Both the position numbers and the translations under genes were made by a program. Below are positions 8,830 to 17,791 of a stretch of 64,000 bases of DNA, in pieces. Origin of the DNA: Denitrobaculum sp965225735. Its GTDB lineage: Bacteria; Pseudomonadota; Alphaproteobacteria; Kiloniellales; Kiloniellaceae. Within the stretch, counting starts at the first letter, position 1, and the number at the start of each line of letters is the position of its first letter. The stretch is from assembly GCA_965225735.1 (NCBI GenBank), contig CBDDBN010000005.1, forward strand, positions 62,001 to 126,000. The letters run 5' to 3'. The notes beneath the pieces are model-generated. The model searched no databases. It saw nothing but the letters and a program-made list of their open reading frames with translations, and was not told the origin of the DNA.

Positions 8830-10176
8830 ATGAGCAACAAATTCGACATCGTTATTATTGGCGGCGGCAATGCGGGCTTCGGCGTATCCGCTGTTGCCAG
8901 CGAAGCCGGCAAATCGATCGCGTTCGTCGAGGAAGCTGACTTTGGCGGGACCTGTCCCAATCGCGGCTGTACGCCGAAAAAAGTTCTCGTGGCGGCCGCG
9001 CATGCTTTGCATGAAATCGAACTGGCTGCCGAACATGGGATCGATGTCGGAAAGCCGAAGCTCGACTGGGCGAAGCTCATAGATCGGAAAGACGACATGA
9101 TCGGATTTATCCCCGGCGCCATGACCGGTGTTGCCGAGAAGCGGGGGAAGGTCTTTCGGGGCCACGCCCGGTTCGTCGGCCCGAACACGGTCGAAGTGGA
9201 TGGAACGACAATCGAAGGCGAAAGCATTGTGATTGCCACGGGTTCGAAGCCGCGCCCGCTCGATCTGCCGGGTGCCGATCTCATGATCACCTCGGACGAA
9301 GTCTTATCTGAGAGGGAGCAACCCGGCGAAGTAATCTTCATTGGCGGCGGCGTGATCGCCATGGAATTCAGCCATGTCTATGCCCGCGCTGGCACAAAAG
9401 TAACTATCCTCGAGGTCATGCCCCAATTGCTGCCGCGTCTGGATGAAGATGCGGTTGCGGCGATCAGGGCGGAGACCGAGCGCCTTGGCGTTGCGGTAAA
9501 GACCGGAGTCACGGTGAAGGCCATTGAGCAGTCAGGAGAAAAGCTGAAGGTTTCATACCTCCATGAGGGCGCGGAGCATGAGGCCGAGGCGGATCGTGTG
9601 GTGAATGGAGCCGGGCGCGTCGCTAATGTCGATACGCTCGATCTCGAGGCTGCGGGGATCAAACACGACGGCATCCGTATCGAGGTCGACGAATACCTGA
9701 GATCGACATCGAATCCTGCGGTGTGGGTGGCCGGTGACGCTCTGGTCAATTCGGCGCAGCTGTCACCTTTGGCCACCTATGAGGGACGTCTCGTGGCCGA
9801 AAACATTATCGATGGGCCGGCGAAGCAGCCGGACTACAACGCAACCCCCAGTGCCGTATACACTGTACCTGCATTAAGCAGCGTCGGGCTGACCGAGAAA
9901 GAAGCGCAAGATCAAGGGTACGATGTCGCGGTCACGACCAACGACATGACCGGATGGTTTTCAGCGAAAAGCTATGCGGAAACAGTTGCCTGGTCGAAGG
10001 TTCTGGTCGACAGGAAGACGGACCAGATCCTCGGCGCGCACCTTGTGGGACACCATGGCGAAGACTTGATTCATCTCCTCTCCATGGCCATGCGGCATGG
10101 CATTTCTGCCAGCGACATCAAGGCAACGCCGATGGCTTTCCCGACCTTCTCTTCGGATCTGAAGAATCTGCTTTGA
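8830..10176 (+). CDS. FAD-dependent pyridine nucleotide-disulfide oxidoreductase
   Basis: This 448-residue protein has the FAD-binding GGGNAGFG motif at its N-terminus and the redox-active pair Cys42/Cys47 in GGTCPNRGC, as in glutathione reductase, mercuric reductase and lipoamide dehydrogenase. A second Rossmann motif (IGGGVIAMEFSHVYARAG) binds NAD(P)H. The C-terminus reads FPTFSSD where classical members have HPT, so the catalytic-base histidine is replaced by Phe437. That points to a side branch of the family with unknown substrate. I chose ATG 8830 over the upstream GTG 8818 because an AGAAGTGAG-like site precedes it at suitable distance. Confidence 0.88.
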   Translation: MSNKFDIVIIGGGNAGFGVSAVASEAGKSIAFVEEADFGGTCPNRGCTPKKVLVAAAHALHEIELAAEHGIDVGKPKLDWAKLIDRKDDMIGFIPGAMTGVAEKRGKVFRGHARFVGPNTVEVDGTTIEGESIVIATGSKPRPLDLPGADLMITSDEVLSEREQPGEVIFIGGGVIAMEFSHVYARAGTKVTILEVMPQLLPRLDEDAVAAIRAETERLGVAVKTGVTVKAIEQSGEKLKVSYLHEGAEHEAEADRVVNGAGRVANVDTLDLEAAGIKHDGIRIEVDEYLRSTSNPAVWVAGDALVNSAQLSPLATYEGRLVAENIIDGPAKQPDYNATPSAVYTVPALSSVGLTEKEAQDQGYDVAVTTNDMTGWFSAKSYAETVAWSKVLVDRKTDQILGAHLVGHHGEDLIHLLSMAMRHGISASDIKATPMAFPTFSSDLKNLL

Positions 10177-10227
10177 GGCTGCCTCATGCGGTGATAGCAA
10201 AATCCGGACGAGGAAAAGGATGACACC

Positions 10228-11073
10228 ATGAAGGTCACCAAGCTGACAGGCTACATGGGGGCGGAAGTCACCGAGTTGGCTCTGGAGGACGAAATCCCGG
10301 CCGAGATCGCGAAGGCACTTCGAGATGCGCTTGGGGCTCATCACATGATCGTTTTGCGCGGGCAGCATCTGGACTTGGCCGCGCAAAAGCGCCTGACGGA
10401 GGTCTTCGGCGCGCCGATGCAGTTACCCTATGTCGAACCCTTGCCCGATGATCCCCAGGTGGTCGCGGTCTTGAAGGAAGCGGATGAGCGTAACACCGGC
10501 GTTTTCGGCGGAGAGTGGCACACCGATTTCAGTTTCCTCGCCGAGCCGCCTGCGGGATCGGTGTTGAATGCGGTCGAGATTCCGGACGTCGGCGGTGACA
10601 CCGTCTGGTCCGCGCAAACAGCCGCCTTTGAGAGCCTGCCCCCCGATTTAAAGAGCTTCGTCGATGGCCGCATGGCGGTTCACATCGGAAAACCCTATGG
10701 CGTGCAGCATGCGCCGCCGGAACGCGAGCGGGCCAATAGCTCTATCAAGATGACTCGAGGAGATCCGGAGGCGGATCGCGAAACCCTGCATCCGGCCGTG
10801 ATCACAGACCCCGAAACCGGCCGCCGCGCCTTGTTCGTCAATCCAATTTACGTCACGCGCTTCGCGGACATGACGGAAGAAGAGAGCGCACCCTACCTCG
10901 AGGCGCTCTACAAGCATGCGACCCGGCCTGATTTTTCCTGCCGCCTGAAATGGCAATCGGGGGACGTGGCTGTCTGGGACAATCGCATGACATTGCACTA
11001 CGCGACCAATGACTACGACGGCGCGCGGCGTTTGCTCTATCGCACGACCTTTTCCGGAGTTAGGCCCAGCTAG
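10228..11073 (+). CDS. TauD/TfdA-type alpha-ketoglutarate-dependent dioxygenase
   Basis: The 2-His-1-carboxylate iron site is visible as His98 and Asp100 in WHTDFSF and His257 in TLHYATNDY, and the C-terminal RLLYRTTF arginine should bind alpha-ketoglutarate. The 281-residue length is typical of taurine, 2,4-D and related dioxygenases. The protein would hydroxylate a small substrate with O2 and 2-oxoglutarate in the cytoplasm; which one is not readable. It follows the reductase gene by 51 bases with a good AGGAAAAGGATG ribosome binding site and ends the forward-strand unit. Confidence 0.9.
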   Translation: MKVTKLTGYMGAEVTELALEDEIPAEIAKALRDALGAHHMIVLRGQHLDLAAQKRLTEVFGAPMQLPYVEPLPDDPQVVAVLKEADERNTGVFGGEWHTDFSFLAEPPAGSVLNAVEIPDVGGDTVWSAQTAAFESLPPDLKSFVDGRMAVHIGKPYGVQHAPPERERANSSIKMTRGDPEADRETLHPAVITDPETGRRALFVNPIYVTRFADMTEEESAPYLEALYKHATRPDFSCRLKWQSGDVAVWDNRMTLHYATNDYDGARRLLYRTTFSGVRPS

Positions 11074-11113
11074 GCCATGACGGACGGTCTTGGAGGGGCA
11101 GGGGGCGTTGGCG

Positions 11114-12007
11114 CTATCCCAAGGTGTCTGCCACCTCTTCTAAAAACTGACGAAACCAGACATGCGCAGGATGCGAACCAGACCGGTTGTGCCAGACAAG
11201 GGTGGCGGAGGAATATTCCGGCGGACCGGTGAAGGGCGCGGGCTGAACCACTAAGTCGTAACGGCCCGCAAAGGTCTCGGCGATACGCCGTGGCGTGGTC
11301 AGTATCAGGTCGGTGTTTTGCAGCAAGCTGGGCGCCGAGGCGAAGTTATTCACCGTAAATTGCACCCGTCTGGAAAGGCCTCGTTCGGCAAGAGCCAGGT
11401 CGACGAAGCTGTGGTCTTCTCCGCGCGGAGATACCATGAGGTGCCGGCTGGCTGCGTAGCGTTCCAGAGAAAAGTCCTTTTGAGCCAACGGGTGTCCGCG
11501 TCTCATGACGAGGACGTAGATGTCTTCGAGCAGCAGCGTCGAATGGAAGCGTTCCGGGATGGTCTTAAAGGCGCTGATGCCGAAATCAATTTCGCCGGCA
11601 TCCAGCATGGCGAATGTGTTCCCCGCAGAGGACACGAGCCGCACGCCAATGCCGGGAGCTTCTATTTGCAAGCGGGCGGCGACGGCCGGCATCAAAGTCG
11701 AGACCGTGTAGTCATTGGTGCCGATGCAGAAGGTCCGGTCCGTCGTCTGCGGATTGAAGCTCGCTGGAGCCAGGGCGTCTTCCAGATTCTCCAGGGCGTT
11801 TCGCACGGGCGCGGCGAGTTCCATCGCTCTCGGGGAAGGCTGCATGCCTTTGACCCCCCGAACGAAAAGCTCGTCTTTGAGGTGATGCCGCAAACGGTTG
11901 AGCGCGTTGCTGACGGCCGGTTGCGACATCCCGATTTTCTGGCCCGCGCGTGTCACATTTCGCTCCGACATGATCGCGTCGAAGACCAGGAGGAGGTTCA
12001 GGTCCAT
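11114..12007 (-). CDS. LysR-type transcriptional regulator (NodD/NahR-like subgroup)
   Basis: The N-terminal winged helix starts MDLNLLLVFDAIMSERNVT and includes the LysR recognition segment SQPAVSNALNRLR, followed by a periplasmic-binding-like effector domain. The open frame extends to 12058, but the extra 17 residues are an AT-rich hydrophobic stretch unlike the family, so the ATG at 12007 is preferred. It is convergent with the dioxygenase operon and divergent from the cupin gene; the ~125-base AT-rich gap before the cupin is its likely binding region. Confidence 0.92.
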   Translation of the reverse strand: MDLNLLLVFDAIMSERNVTRAGQKIGMSQPAVSNALNRLRHHLKDELFVRGVKGMQPSPRAMELAAPVRNALENLEDALAPASFNPQTTDRTFCIGTNDYTVSTLMPAVAARLQIEAPGIGVRLVSSAGNTFAMLDAGEIDFGISAFKTIPERFHSTLLLEDIYVLVMRRGHPLAQKDFSLERYAASRHLMVSPRGEDHSFVDLALAERGLSRRVQFTVNNFASAPSLLQNTDLILTTPRRIAETFAGRYDLVVQPAPFTGPPEYSSATLVWHNRSGSHPAHVWFRQFLEEVADTLG

Positions 12008-12132
12008 GCCATATATATTCATTAAGATGATAATGAATATACTGAATATAAATTTCAAGAATAATGGCGGGTGGCCTATATCAAGTCTATCAGACTTACA
12101 GAGATAACCCCCTTGAGAAGGTAGCCTAAGCC

Positions 12133-12819
12133 ATGAGAATCAATGACGATTTTTCCAAACGTGTCGTTCTGCACGCCGATCAGATCGAGTGGGCCGAAAC
12201 GCGCATGAAGGGCGTTAAACGCCGGATGCTCGATCGCATCGGCGCGGAAAGCGGCCACGCGACGACCATCGTCAGCTACGATCCCGGAAGCAAGTTCTCC
12301 GCGCATGTTCATGAAGGCGGTGAAGAGTTTATCGTGCTGGATGGGGTCTTTCAGGACGAACATGGGGACTTCCCGGCGGGTTCCTATATTCGAAATCCGC
12401 CTCAGTCCAGCCATACGCCTGGCTCCGATGATGGTTGTGTCATCTTCGTCAAGCTCTGGCAGTTCGATCCCGAGGACCGCGAGCATGTGCGCATTCGCTT
12501 CGATCAGCAAAAGCCGGAGGCCGCCGCCGACCGGCCCGGGGTTGCGGTGACGCCTCTCTACGCCGACGAGCGGGAGAATGTCAGGATGGAGTATTGGAAT
12601 GCCAACTCCGTCATAGAGATCGATGCTGCTGGAGGCGCGGAACTGCTTGTTCTAAAAGGCAGATTTGACGAGGGAAGCGATAGTCTTCGCAAAAACTCCT
12701 GGCTGCGTGTTCCCGTCGGCGAGAAGATCACGGCGAAAACGGGGCCTGAGGGTGCCCAGGTCTGGATCAAGACCGGCCATCTGCGGTTTGCGGAGGGCGG
12801 AGAGAAGAAGGTCGCTTAA
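12133..12819 (+). CDS. ChrR-like two-cupin protein
   Basis: The N-terminal half carries the cupin metal motif HVHEGGEEFIVLDG, as in the C-terminal cupin of anti-sigma factor ChrR; the second half (ELLVLKGRF) looks like a further degenerate cupin. ChrR's N-terminal zinc anti-sigma domain is absent, so this is not an anti-sigma factor. Such stand-alone proteins are often metal-dependent enzymes or sensors. It is divergent from the LysR gene and is probably its target. The gene is followed directly by a long inverted repeat. Confidence 0.82.
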   Translation: MRINDDFSKRVVLHADQIEWAETRMKGVKRRMLDRIGAESGHATTIVSYDPGSKFSAHVHEGGEEFIVLDGVFQDEHGDFPAGSYIRNPPQSSHTPGSDDGCVIFVKLWQFDPEDREHVRIRFDQQKPEAAADRPGVAVTPLYADERENVRMEYWNANSVIEIDAAGGAELLVLKGRFDEGSDSLRKNSWLRVPVGEKITAKTGPEGAQVWIKTGHLRFAEGGEKKVA

Positions 12820-12822
12820 GCC

Positions 12823-12887
12823 CTTCGCGTAACGAACTGATGCATTGTCATAAGGCTATTCCCGTGACAATGCATCAGAACGCGAAG
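12823..12887. terminator. Long interrupted inverted repeat after cupin gene
   Basis: Inner arms CTGATGCATTGTCA (12837-12850) and TGACAATGCATCAG (12865-12878) are a perfect 14-bp match. Outer arms CTTCGCGT (12823-12830) and ACGCGAAG (12880-12887) pair as well. There is no T-run after either arm, so it may be a Rho-assisted or processing hairpin rather than a classical terminator; a protein-binding site is the alternative. Confidence 0.6.
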
Positions 12888-12968
12888 CCTGTAATCAATT
12901 TGAAGATGGTTAAGTATTTGAATTAATTTAGTTTGTTTTCCGATTCGTGAGCGCGCCGAGCTACCGGT

Positions 12969-13160
12969 CTAGAGCTCGACCCCAGTCTCCGATGCGAGAC
13001 GCTGGCGTGTCCGGTAGGTCATGCCTTTCGCGGTCGCAAAAAAAGCGCGGTCAAGCTCTTGAACGTGAAGCATCTGTATCTCTTTATGCAGATCTCTGAC
13101 AAGTGCGCGTGCACGATCGATAGCGGTCAGGCTGTTGATTTCAATACATGTTTTCTGCAT
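12969..13160 (-). CDS. Small hypothetical protein, 63 aa
   Basis: The frame starts at ATG 13160 with GAGAGGA immediately upstream (short spacing) and encodes a hydrophilic, mostly helical peptide (ARALVRDLHKEIQML; ending RTRQRLASETGVEL). I do not recognise the family. It sits alone in the 724-base gap between the cupin and the glycan operon, the rest of which (12888-12968, 13161-13543) is AT-richer and shows no further gene. Coding status is unproven. Confidence 0.4.
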   Translation of the reverse strand: MQKTCIEINSLTAIDRARALVRDLHKEIQMLHVQELDRAFFATAKGMTYRTRQRLASETGVEL

Positions 13161-13543
13161 TTCCTCTCGCCTCGGGAAAATAACGCTGCCAGCGCTCCAC
13201 CATTTTGGGAGCGGTCATAAATCAGATTTTGTTTGATGACTGATGGTAGTCGCGCTTGCCGCAACCTGTCTTGCCCCAAATGAGGCAGGAGTTCTTGTCC
13301 GATTTCGCTTTGGCGCGGTACAGGCGGCGAACTTTGGCGCAGTTGGTGGAAGCAAAGTCTATTCTGACTTGCTTATTAAGATCTTATGGATCCTTTGCCG
13401 AGGTCTGCGGAGAGTTTTTTAATCAATCTCACGTATGAATAGGCCGGGTAATCACTTAAGATCCTTCTTGCTGTGGCAAATTTAAGGCACAGTCGAGCCG
13501 GATCCGCTTCGAGCCGGTGTCAACTATTTGATTAATTGAGTTA

Positions 13544-14737
13544 ATGTCGAAGGCTTTCCCAGCGCGCGGCGACTGCGTCATGTTTATCGCCGGAACCCGA
13601 CCTGAGCTGATCAAGGTCGCACCGGTCCTGAGCGAACTCGGGCGGGGCGAGCGCCTGCGTGCGGTTATGGTGTCCACGGCGCAGCAGGCCGATCTCTTGC
13701 CGGCTTTCCTTGGGCTTTTGGACAGCAGTGTCGACTATCGCCTGGATGTGATGTCTGCCGGTCAATCGCTGAATGCTTTGCTTTCCAAGACTGTAGCGGC
13801 ATTAGACCCCATCATTGAGGAAGTTCAGCCGGACTTGGTCGTGGTCCAGGGCGATACGACCAGCGCCTTGGCGGGAGCTTTGGCAGCACGAATGCGTTCG
13901 GTGCCGGTCGCTCATATCGAAGCGGGCCTACGTACCGGGGATCCAGAGAACCCTTTCCCGGAAGAAAACAACCGGCGGCTGATTTCGCATATCGCCGCGC
14001 TGCATTGCGCGCCGACGGAGCGTAATCGGGAGCAGCTGCTGCATGAAGGGATTCCGTCACAGAATATCGTCGTGACCGGCAATCCCGTGGTCACTTCGCT
14101 GCGAAATGCCATACAATTGTCACAGGCTTCCGCGCAATTGGAAGGCCTGCTCGAAAAGCTCGAAGGCTTCAAGCCGGTGGTGTTGACGACCCATCGGCGC
14201 GAGAGTTTCGGCGCGACCCTGGAGCGCAATCTAAAAACGCTTCGCGCCTTTGTGGCAACGCACCCGGATACGGCATTGGTGGTGCCGGTTCATCCCAATC
14301 CGGCGGTGAAGGAAAACGTCGAGCGGATTCTGTCGGACAGCGATCGAGTCTTCCTCATCGAACCTTTGGACTATGGATCTTTCCTGAAGCTGCTGCAGGC
14401 GGCCTGGCTGATCGTTTCGGATTCAGGCGGCGTGCAGGAGGAAGTGGCGACTTTGGGTAAGCCGCTGCTGGTTCTGCGCAAGGTCACGGAGCGCCCGGAA
14501 GCCATTGAACTCGGCGTGGCCAAGCTGGCGGGCGAATGGCCCGGTCAATTGGAAGAACTGTTGAACGACTGTGAGGGGCTGCGCAGCTGGATCGACTCTA
14601 TCGAACCGAGCGCCAATCCCTTCGGCGATCATAGCAGCGCGAAGCGGGTTGCGGGGGCCCTGACCGACTTTCTGGCCGTTGAGACTGAGGCTGACCCCAC
14701 AGAGTCTGTGCCGCATCAAAAGAGGGCGGCGCTGTGA
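13544..14737 (+). CDS. wecB: UDP-N-acetylglucosamine 2-epimerase (non-hydrolysing)
   Basis: Family hallmarks are all visible: GTRPELIKVAPV near the N-terminus, VVQGDTTSALAGALAA, HIEAGLRTGDPENPFPEE and the later SDSGGVQEE that binds the UDP moiety. At 397 residues it has normal length. It interconverts UDP-GlcNAc and UDP-ManNAc in the cytoplasm, supplying ManNAc-type sugar for surface glycan. It is the first gene of a run of six forward genes joined by short overlaps, and its TGA overlaps the next GTG start. Confidence 0.93.
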   Translation: MSKAFPARGDCVMFIAGTRPELIKVAPVLSELGRGERLRAVMVSTAQQADLLPAFLGLLDSSVDYRLDVMSAGQSLNALLSKTVAALDPIIEEVQPDLVVVQGDTTSALAGALAARMRSVPVAHIEAGLRTGDPENPFPEENNRRLISHIAALHCAPTERNREQLLHEGIPSQNIVVTGNPVVTSLRNAIQLSQASAQLEGLLEKLEGFKPVVLTTHRRESFGATLERNLKTLRAFVATHPDTALVVPVHPNPAVKENVERILSDSDRVFLIEPLDYGSFLKLLQAAWLIVSDSGGVQEEVATLGKPLLVLRKVTERPEAIELGVAKLAGEWPGQLEELLNDCEGLRSWIDSIEPSANPFGDHSSAKRVAGALTDFLAVETEADPTESVPHQKRAAL

Positions 14738-16434
14738 GCGGGAACCAGCAGCCAGGGCGAAAGCAGATCCTGACCGTCGTGGTCGAGGATTACTTTCAGG
14801 TAGGTGCTTTCAGTCATCTGATCCCCAGTGGCTATTGGGGCCGCTTCGAAACCAATCTGAAGCGCAACACGGAACGCACCCTGGCGCTGCTGGAGGAGAC
14901 CGGCAGCCAGGCGACTTTTTTCTCCTGTGGCTGGATCGCCGACAACCATCCGCAGATCCTGCGCCAGATTGTCGAAGCCGGGCACGAGGTCGCCTGTCAG
15001 AACTACTTCCATCATCGGATTACGGAGCTCTCGCCCCAGGACTTCGCGAAGGACGTGCGCCGTTCCCGTGCCGCCGTTGAGGATGCGACTGGCCAGGCGG
15101 TCGAAGGCTTTCGCATCGGACGCGGCTGGATCGGCCCGCAGGAGCTCTGGGCGCTGGATGCCCTGGCCGAAGCCGGTTTCTCTTATGATTCCAGCTTGCG
15201 CGCGCCCGCCGATGCCCAAGGCGTCGTGCACAAGCATCGCGGCCCTCATGGCAGTGTCATCGAGGTGCCCGCATCGCGGATCAATCTGTTCGGTCAGCCG
15301 CTCCTGATGAGCGGCGGCAACTACATGCGCCAGTTCCCGGACTGGATGCTGCGTCCGGGAATCGAAAGCTGGGTCGATGCCCATAGCGATCCCCTCGTGC
15401 TCTATTTCCATAGCTGGGAATTGGAATCGGACCAGCCGAAAATCGCGGCGGCCAGTTTCCTGCAACGCTTGCGGCACTATCGCAATCTGGAGACCATGCC
15501 GGAGAAAGTCCGCTATTATCTGGAGCGCTACGATTTCACCTCCATCGCGGACCACCTGGACCTGAAGCTCGAAGCCGCAACGCCGCGGCCGCGTGACGAA
15601 GTGCCCGCCGAAGCGGAAGACCTGATTCCGGAGATCCGCAGCGAAGGCGGCAAAATTCCTCTGACCCTAGTGATTCCCTGTTACAACGAGTCGGAGACTC
15701 TGCCGTACCTGGAAAAGACCCTGGCCCGCTTTGCCAAGAAGGGCGAAGGCTTGTTCGATCTGCATTATGTCCTGGTCGACGATGGCAGTCAGGACGAGAC
15801 CTGGAAGCTGCTGCAGGAGTATTTTGGCGGTAATGAGCGTTTTCGGCTGGTGCAGCATGAGGTGAACAAAGGTATCGCCGCCGCCCTGGTCACCGGTTTC
15901 GGCCAGGTGCGCACGGAGTATCTGGCCGCACTGGACGCCGACTGCACCTTCGCGCCGGATCAGCTCTTCGAGATGATGGCGCTGATGGAAGAAGAGGTGG
16001 ATGTGGTTGCGGCCTCTCCCGCGCATGAACAGGGGGCAATGCTGGCCGTACCGGCCTGGCGCTCGGCTCTGTCCCGGGGCTCCGCCTTCATGTACCGCTG
16101 TGTGCTGCGCCACAAACTCACGAGCTATACCAGCTGCTTCCGGCTGTACCGACGCGACGCCATTAAGGATGTGACGGTCTACGATCCCGGTTTCTGCGGG
16201 GTGACCGAAATTCTGGGGCGGATGGATCTGGCGGGGAAAACCATCGTCGAGTATCCCGCGGTCCTGGAGACGCGCCTGCTGGGGCAGTCGAAGATCAAGA
16301 TCTTCCGTACTATTGCGGGCCATCTTCGTCTGGCCTTCCGTCTGGCTTGCCGGCGCTGGCTCGGCCGCCCCATGCCGGAACCGGAAACCCCACAACTCCA
16401 GACCTCCTATGCCGAAAGCCGTGATGGACGCTAA
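14734..16434 (+). CDS. Polysaccharide deacetylase-like domain fused to GT2 glycosyltransferase
   Basis: Residues 11-290 match the deacetylase subfamily found at PEP-CTERM/exosortase polysaccharide loci (VEDYFQV, FRIGRG, HSWELESDQP). However, the usual DVED reads VVED (Val16 for the catalytic Asp) and the SHGYxH metal motif reads CQNYFH (Gln89 for the first His); His93, Arg127 and His226 remain. This half may be inactive. From residue 308 a GT2 glycosyltransferase follows: IPCYNE, VLVDDGSQDE and LDADCT provide the nucleotide-sugar and metal sites. It probably adds a sugar to a lipid carrier. The start is GTG 14734, overlapping the wecB stop. Confidence 0.85.
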   Translation: MSGNQQPGRKQILTVVVEDYFQVGAFSHLIPSGYWGRFETNLKRNTERTLALLEETGSQATFFSCGWIADNHPQILRQIVEAGHEVACQNYFHHRITELSPQDFAKDVRRSRAAVEDATGQAVEGFRIGRGWIGPQELWALDALAEAGFSYDSSLRAPADAQGVVHKHRGPHGSVIEVPASRINLFGQPLLMSGGNYMRQFPDWMLRPGIESWVDAHSDPLVLYFHSWELESDQPKIAAASFLQRLRHYRNLETMPEKVRYYLERYDFTSIADHLDLKLEAATPRPRDEVPAEAEDLIPEIRSEGGKIPLTLVIPCYNESETLPYLEKTLARFAKKGEGLFDLHYVLVDDGSQDETWKLLQEYFGGNERFRLVQHEVNKGIAAALVTGFGQVRTEYLAALDADCTFAPDQLFEMMALMEEEVDVVAASPAHEQGAMLAVPAWRSALSRGSAFMYRCVLRHKLTSYTSCFRLYRRDAIKDVTVYDPGFCGVTEILGRMDLAGKTIVEYPAVLETRLLGQSKIKIFRTIAGHLRLAFRLACRRWLGRPMPEPETPQLQTSYAESRDGR

Positions 16435-17791
16435 GTCACAGCCGTCGGAAGCCGGCCAAGAAGCACCGCATTGGGCAATCGTCGGTGGTGGCATGCTAGG
16501 TCTGACGCTGGCCTATCGGCTGCGGCAGGCAGGTCAGCGCGTCACGGTGCTGGAGGCGGCGCCTTCGCTGGGCGGTCTGGCGTCCGCCTGGCAGGTTGGC
16601 GACGTGGTCTGGGATCGTTACTACCACGTTATCATGCTGTCGGACGCGCGCCTGCGGTCGCTGCTGAGTGAGTTGGGCCTCGAAGAAGAGATCCGCTGGA
16701 GCATCACGAAAACCAACTTCTTCACCGGCAGCGCCATGTATCCGCTGAACAACTCGATCGACTATGTGCGCCTGCCGGTCCTGGGTCTGATAGATAAGGC
16801 GCGGCTGGCGGGTACGATCATCTTCGGATCGCGCATCGAAAACGGTCGTCCCCTGGAGAAAATCAGCGCGGAAACCTGGCTGACGCGCTGGTCTGGGCGG
16901 ACCACCTATCAGAACCTCTGGCGGCCTTTGCTGCGCTCGAAGCTGGGCAGCAACTACCGTAAGGCTTCGGCCGCCTATATCTGGTCGGTCATCCGGCGCT
17001 TTTATGCCGCCCGCCGCGGCGGTCTGAAGACCGAGATGTTCGGCTACGTGCCTGGCGGCTACCGCCGCATTCTGGCAAGCCTCTCGGATAAACTTAAAGC
17101 GCTGGGCGTTGCCTTAGAGACCGGGGTGCCCGTGACCGCAGTGGAAGCCGACGGCGCAGGCTTTCAGGTCACGGCCGGCGGCGAGACGCGGCGTTTCGAC
17201 CGGGTGATCAACAGTTGCGCCGCGCCCATCGCGACGCGGGTTTGCGGCGGCTTGAGCGAGGGCGAAAGACAGAAGCACAATGCCATTCTTTATCAGGGCA
17301 TCGTCTGTGCCTCCCTTCTGCTGGAGCGCCCGCTGGGCGGCGCTTATCTGACCTACATTACCGACGAGAGCATTCCCTTTACCACCGTGATCGAGATGTC
17401 GAGCCTGATCGACAAAACCGAGATCGGCGGCCGCCATCTCATCTATCTGCCTAAGTACCTGCCGCTCGACGATCCTTTGCTGGAGGCCAGTGACGCGGAA
17501 GTCGAAGAAGCTTTCCTGCCGGCGCTGCTGCGGATGTTCCCGGATCTCTCGCGCGATGAGATCAAGGCCTTTAAGGTGACGCGCACGCGTCATGTACTGG
17601 CCGTCTCGACGCTGGACTATTCCGCGAAGCTGCCGCCGATGGCGACATCGCTGCCCGGCTTGTATATCGTCAACTCAGCGCAAATCGTGAACGGTTCTCT
17701 CTCGGTGGATGAAAGCGTCAATCTTGCCAATGAAGCGGCGGCTTCTTTGATGGCAGCCGAACCCCTTGTGATGGGCGAGGGGAAGGGATGA
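16424..17791 (+). CDS. FAD-dependent oxidoreductase (amine oxidase/protoporphyrinogen oxidase-like)
   Basis: The N-terminus carries a dinucleotide-binding motif (IVGGGMLGLTLAYRL) followed by GGLASAW, typical of the NAD(P)-binding FAD oxidoreductases that accompany sugar-lipid operons. No catalytic signature that names a substrate is visible. The frame opens further upstream at 16313, inside the previous gene, but ATG 16424 gives a short 11-base overlap and starts just before the FAD motif. It ends in a 4-base ATGA overlap with the next gene, so translational coupling is likely. Confidence 0.82.
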   Translation: MDAKSQPSEAGQEAPHWAIVGGGMLGLTLAYRLRQAGQRVTVLEAAPSLGGLASAWQVGDVVWDRYYHVIMLSDARLRSLLSELGLEEEIRWSITKTNFFTGSAMYPLNNSIDYVRLPVLGLIDKARLAGTIIFGSRIENGRPLEKISAETWLTRWSGRTTYQNLWRPLLRSKLGSNYRKASAAYIWSVIRRFYAARRGGLKTEMFGYVPGGYRRILASLSDKLKALGVALETGVPVTAVEADGAGFQVTAGGETRRFDRVINSCAAPIATRVCGGLSEGERQKHNAILYQGIVCASLLLERPLGGAYLTYITDESIPFTTVIEMSSLIDKTEIGGRHLIYLPKYLPLDDPLLEASDAEVEEAFLPALLRMFPDLSRDEIKAFKVTRTRHVLAVSTLDYSAKLPPMATSLPGLYIVNSAQIVNGSLSVDESVNLANEAAASLMAAEPLVMGEGKG

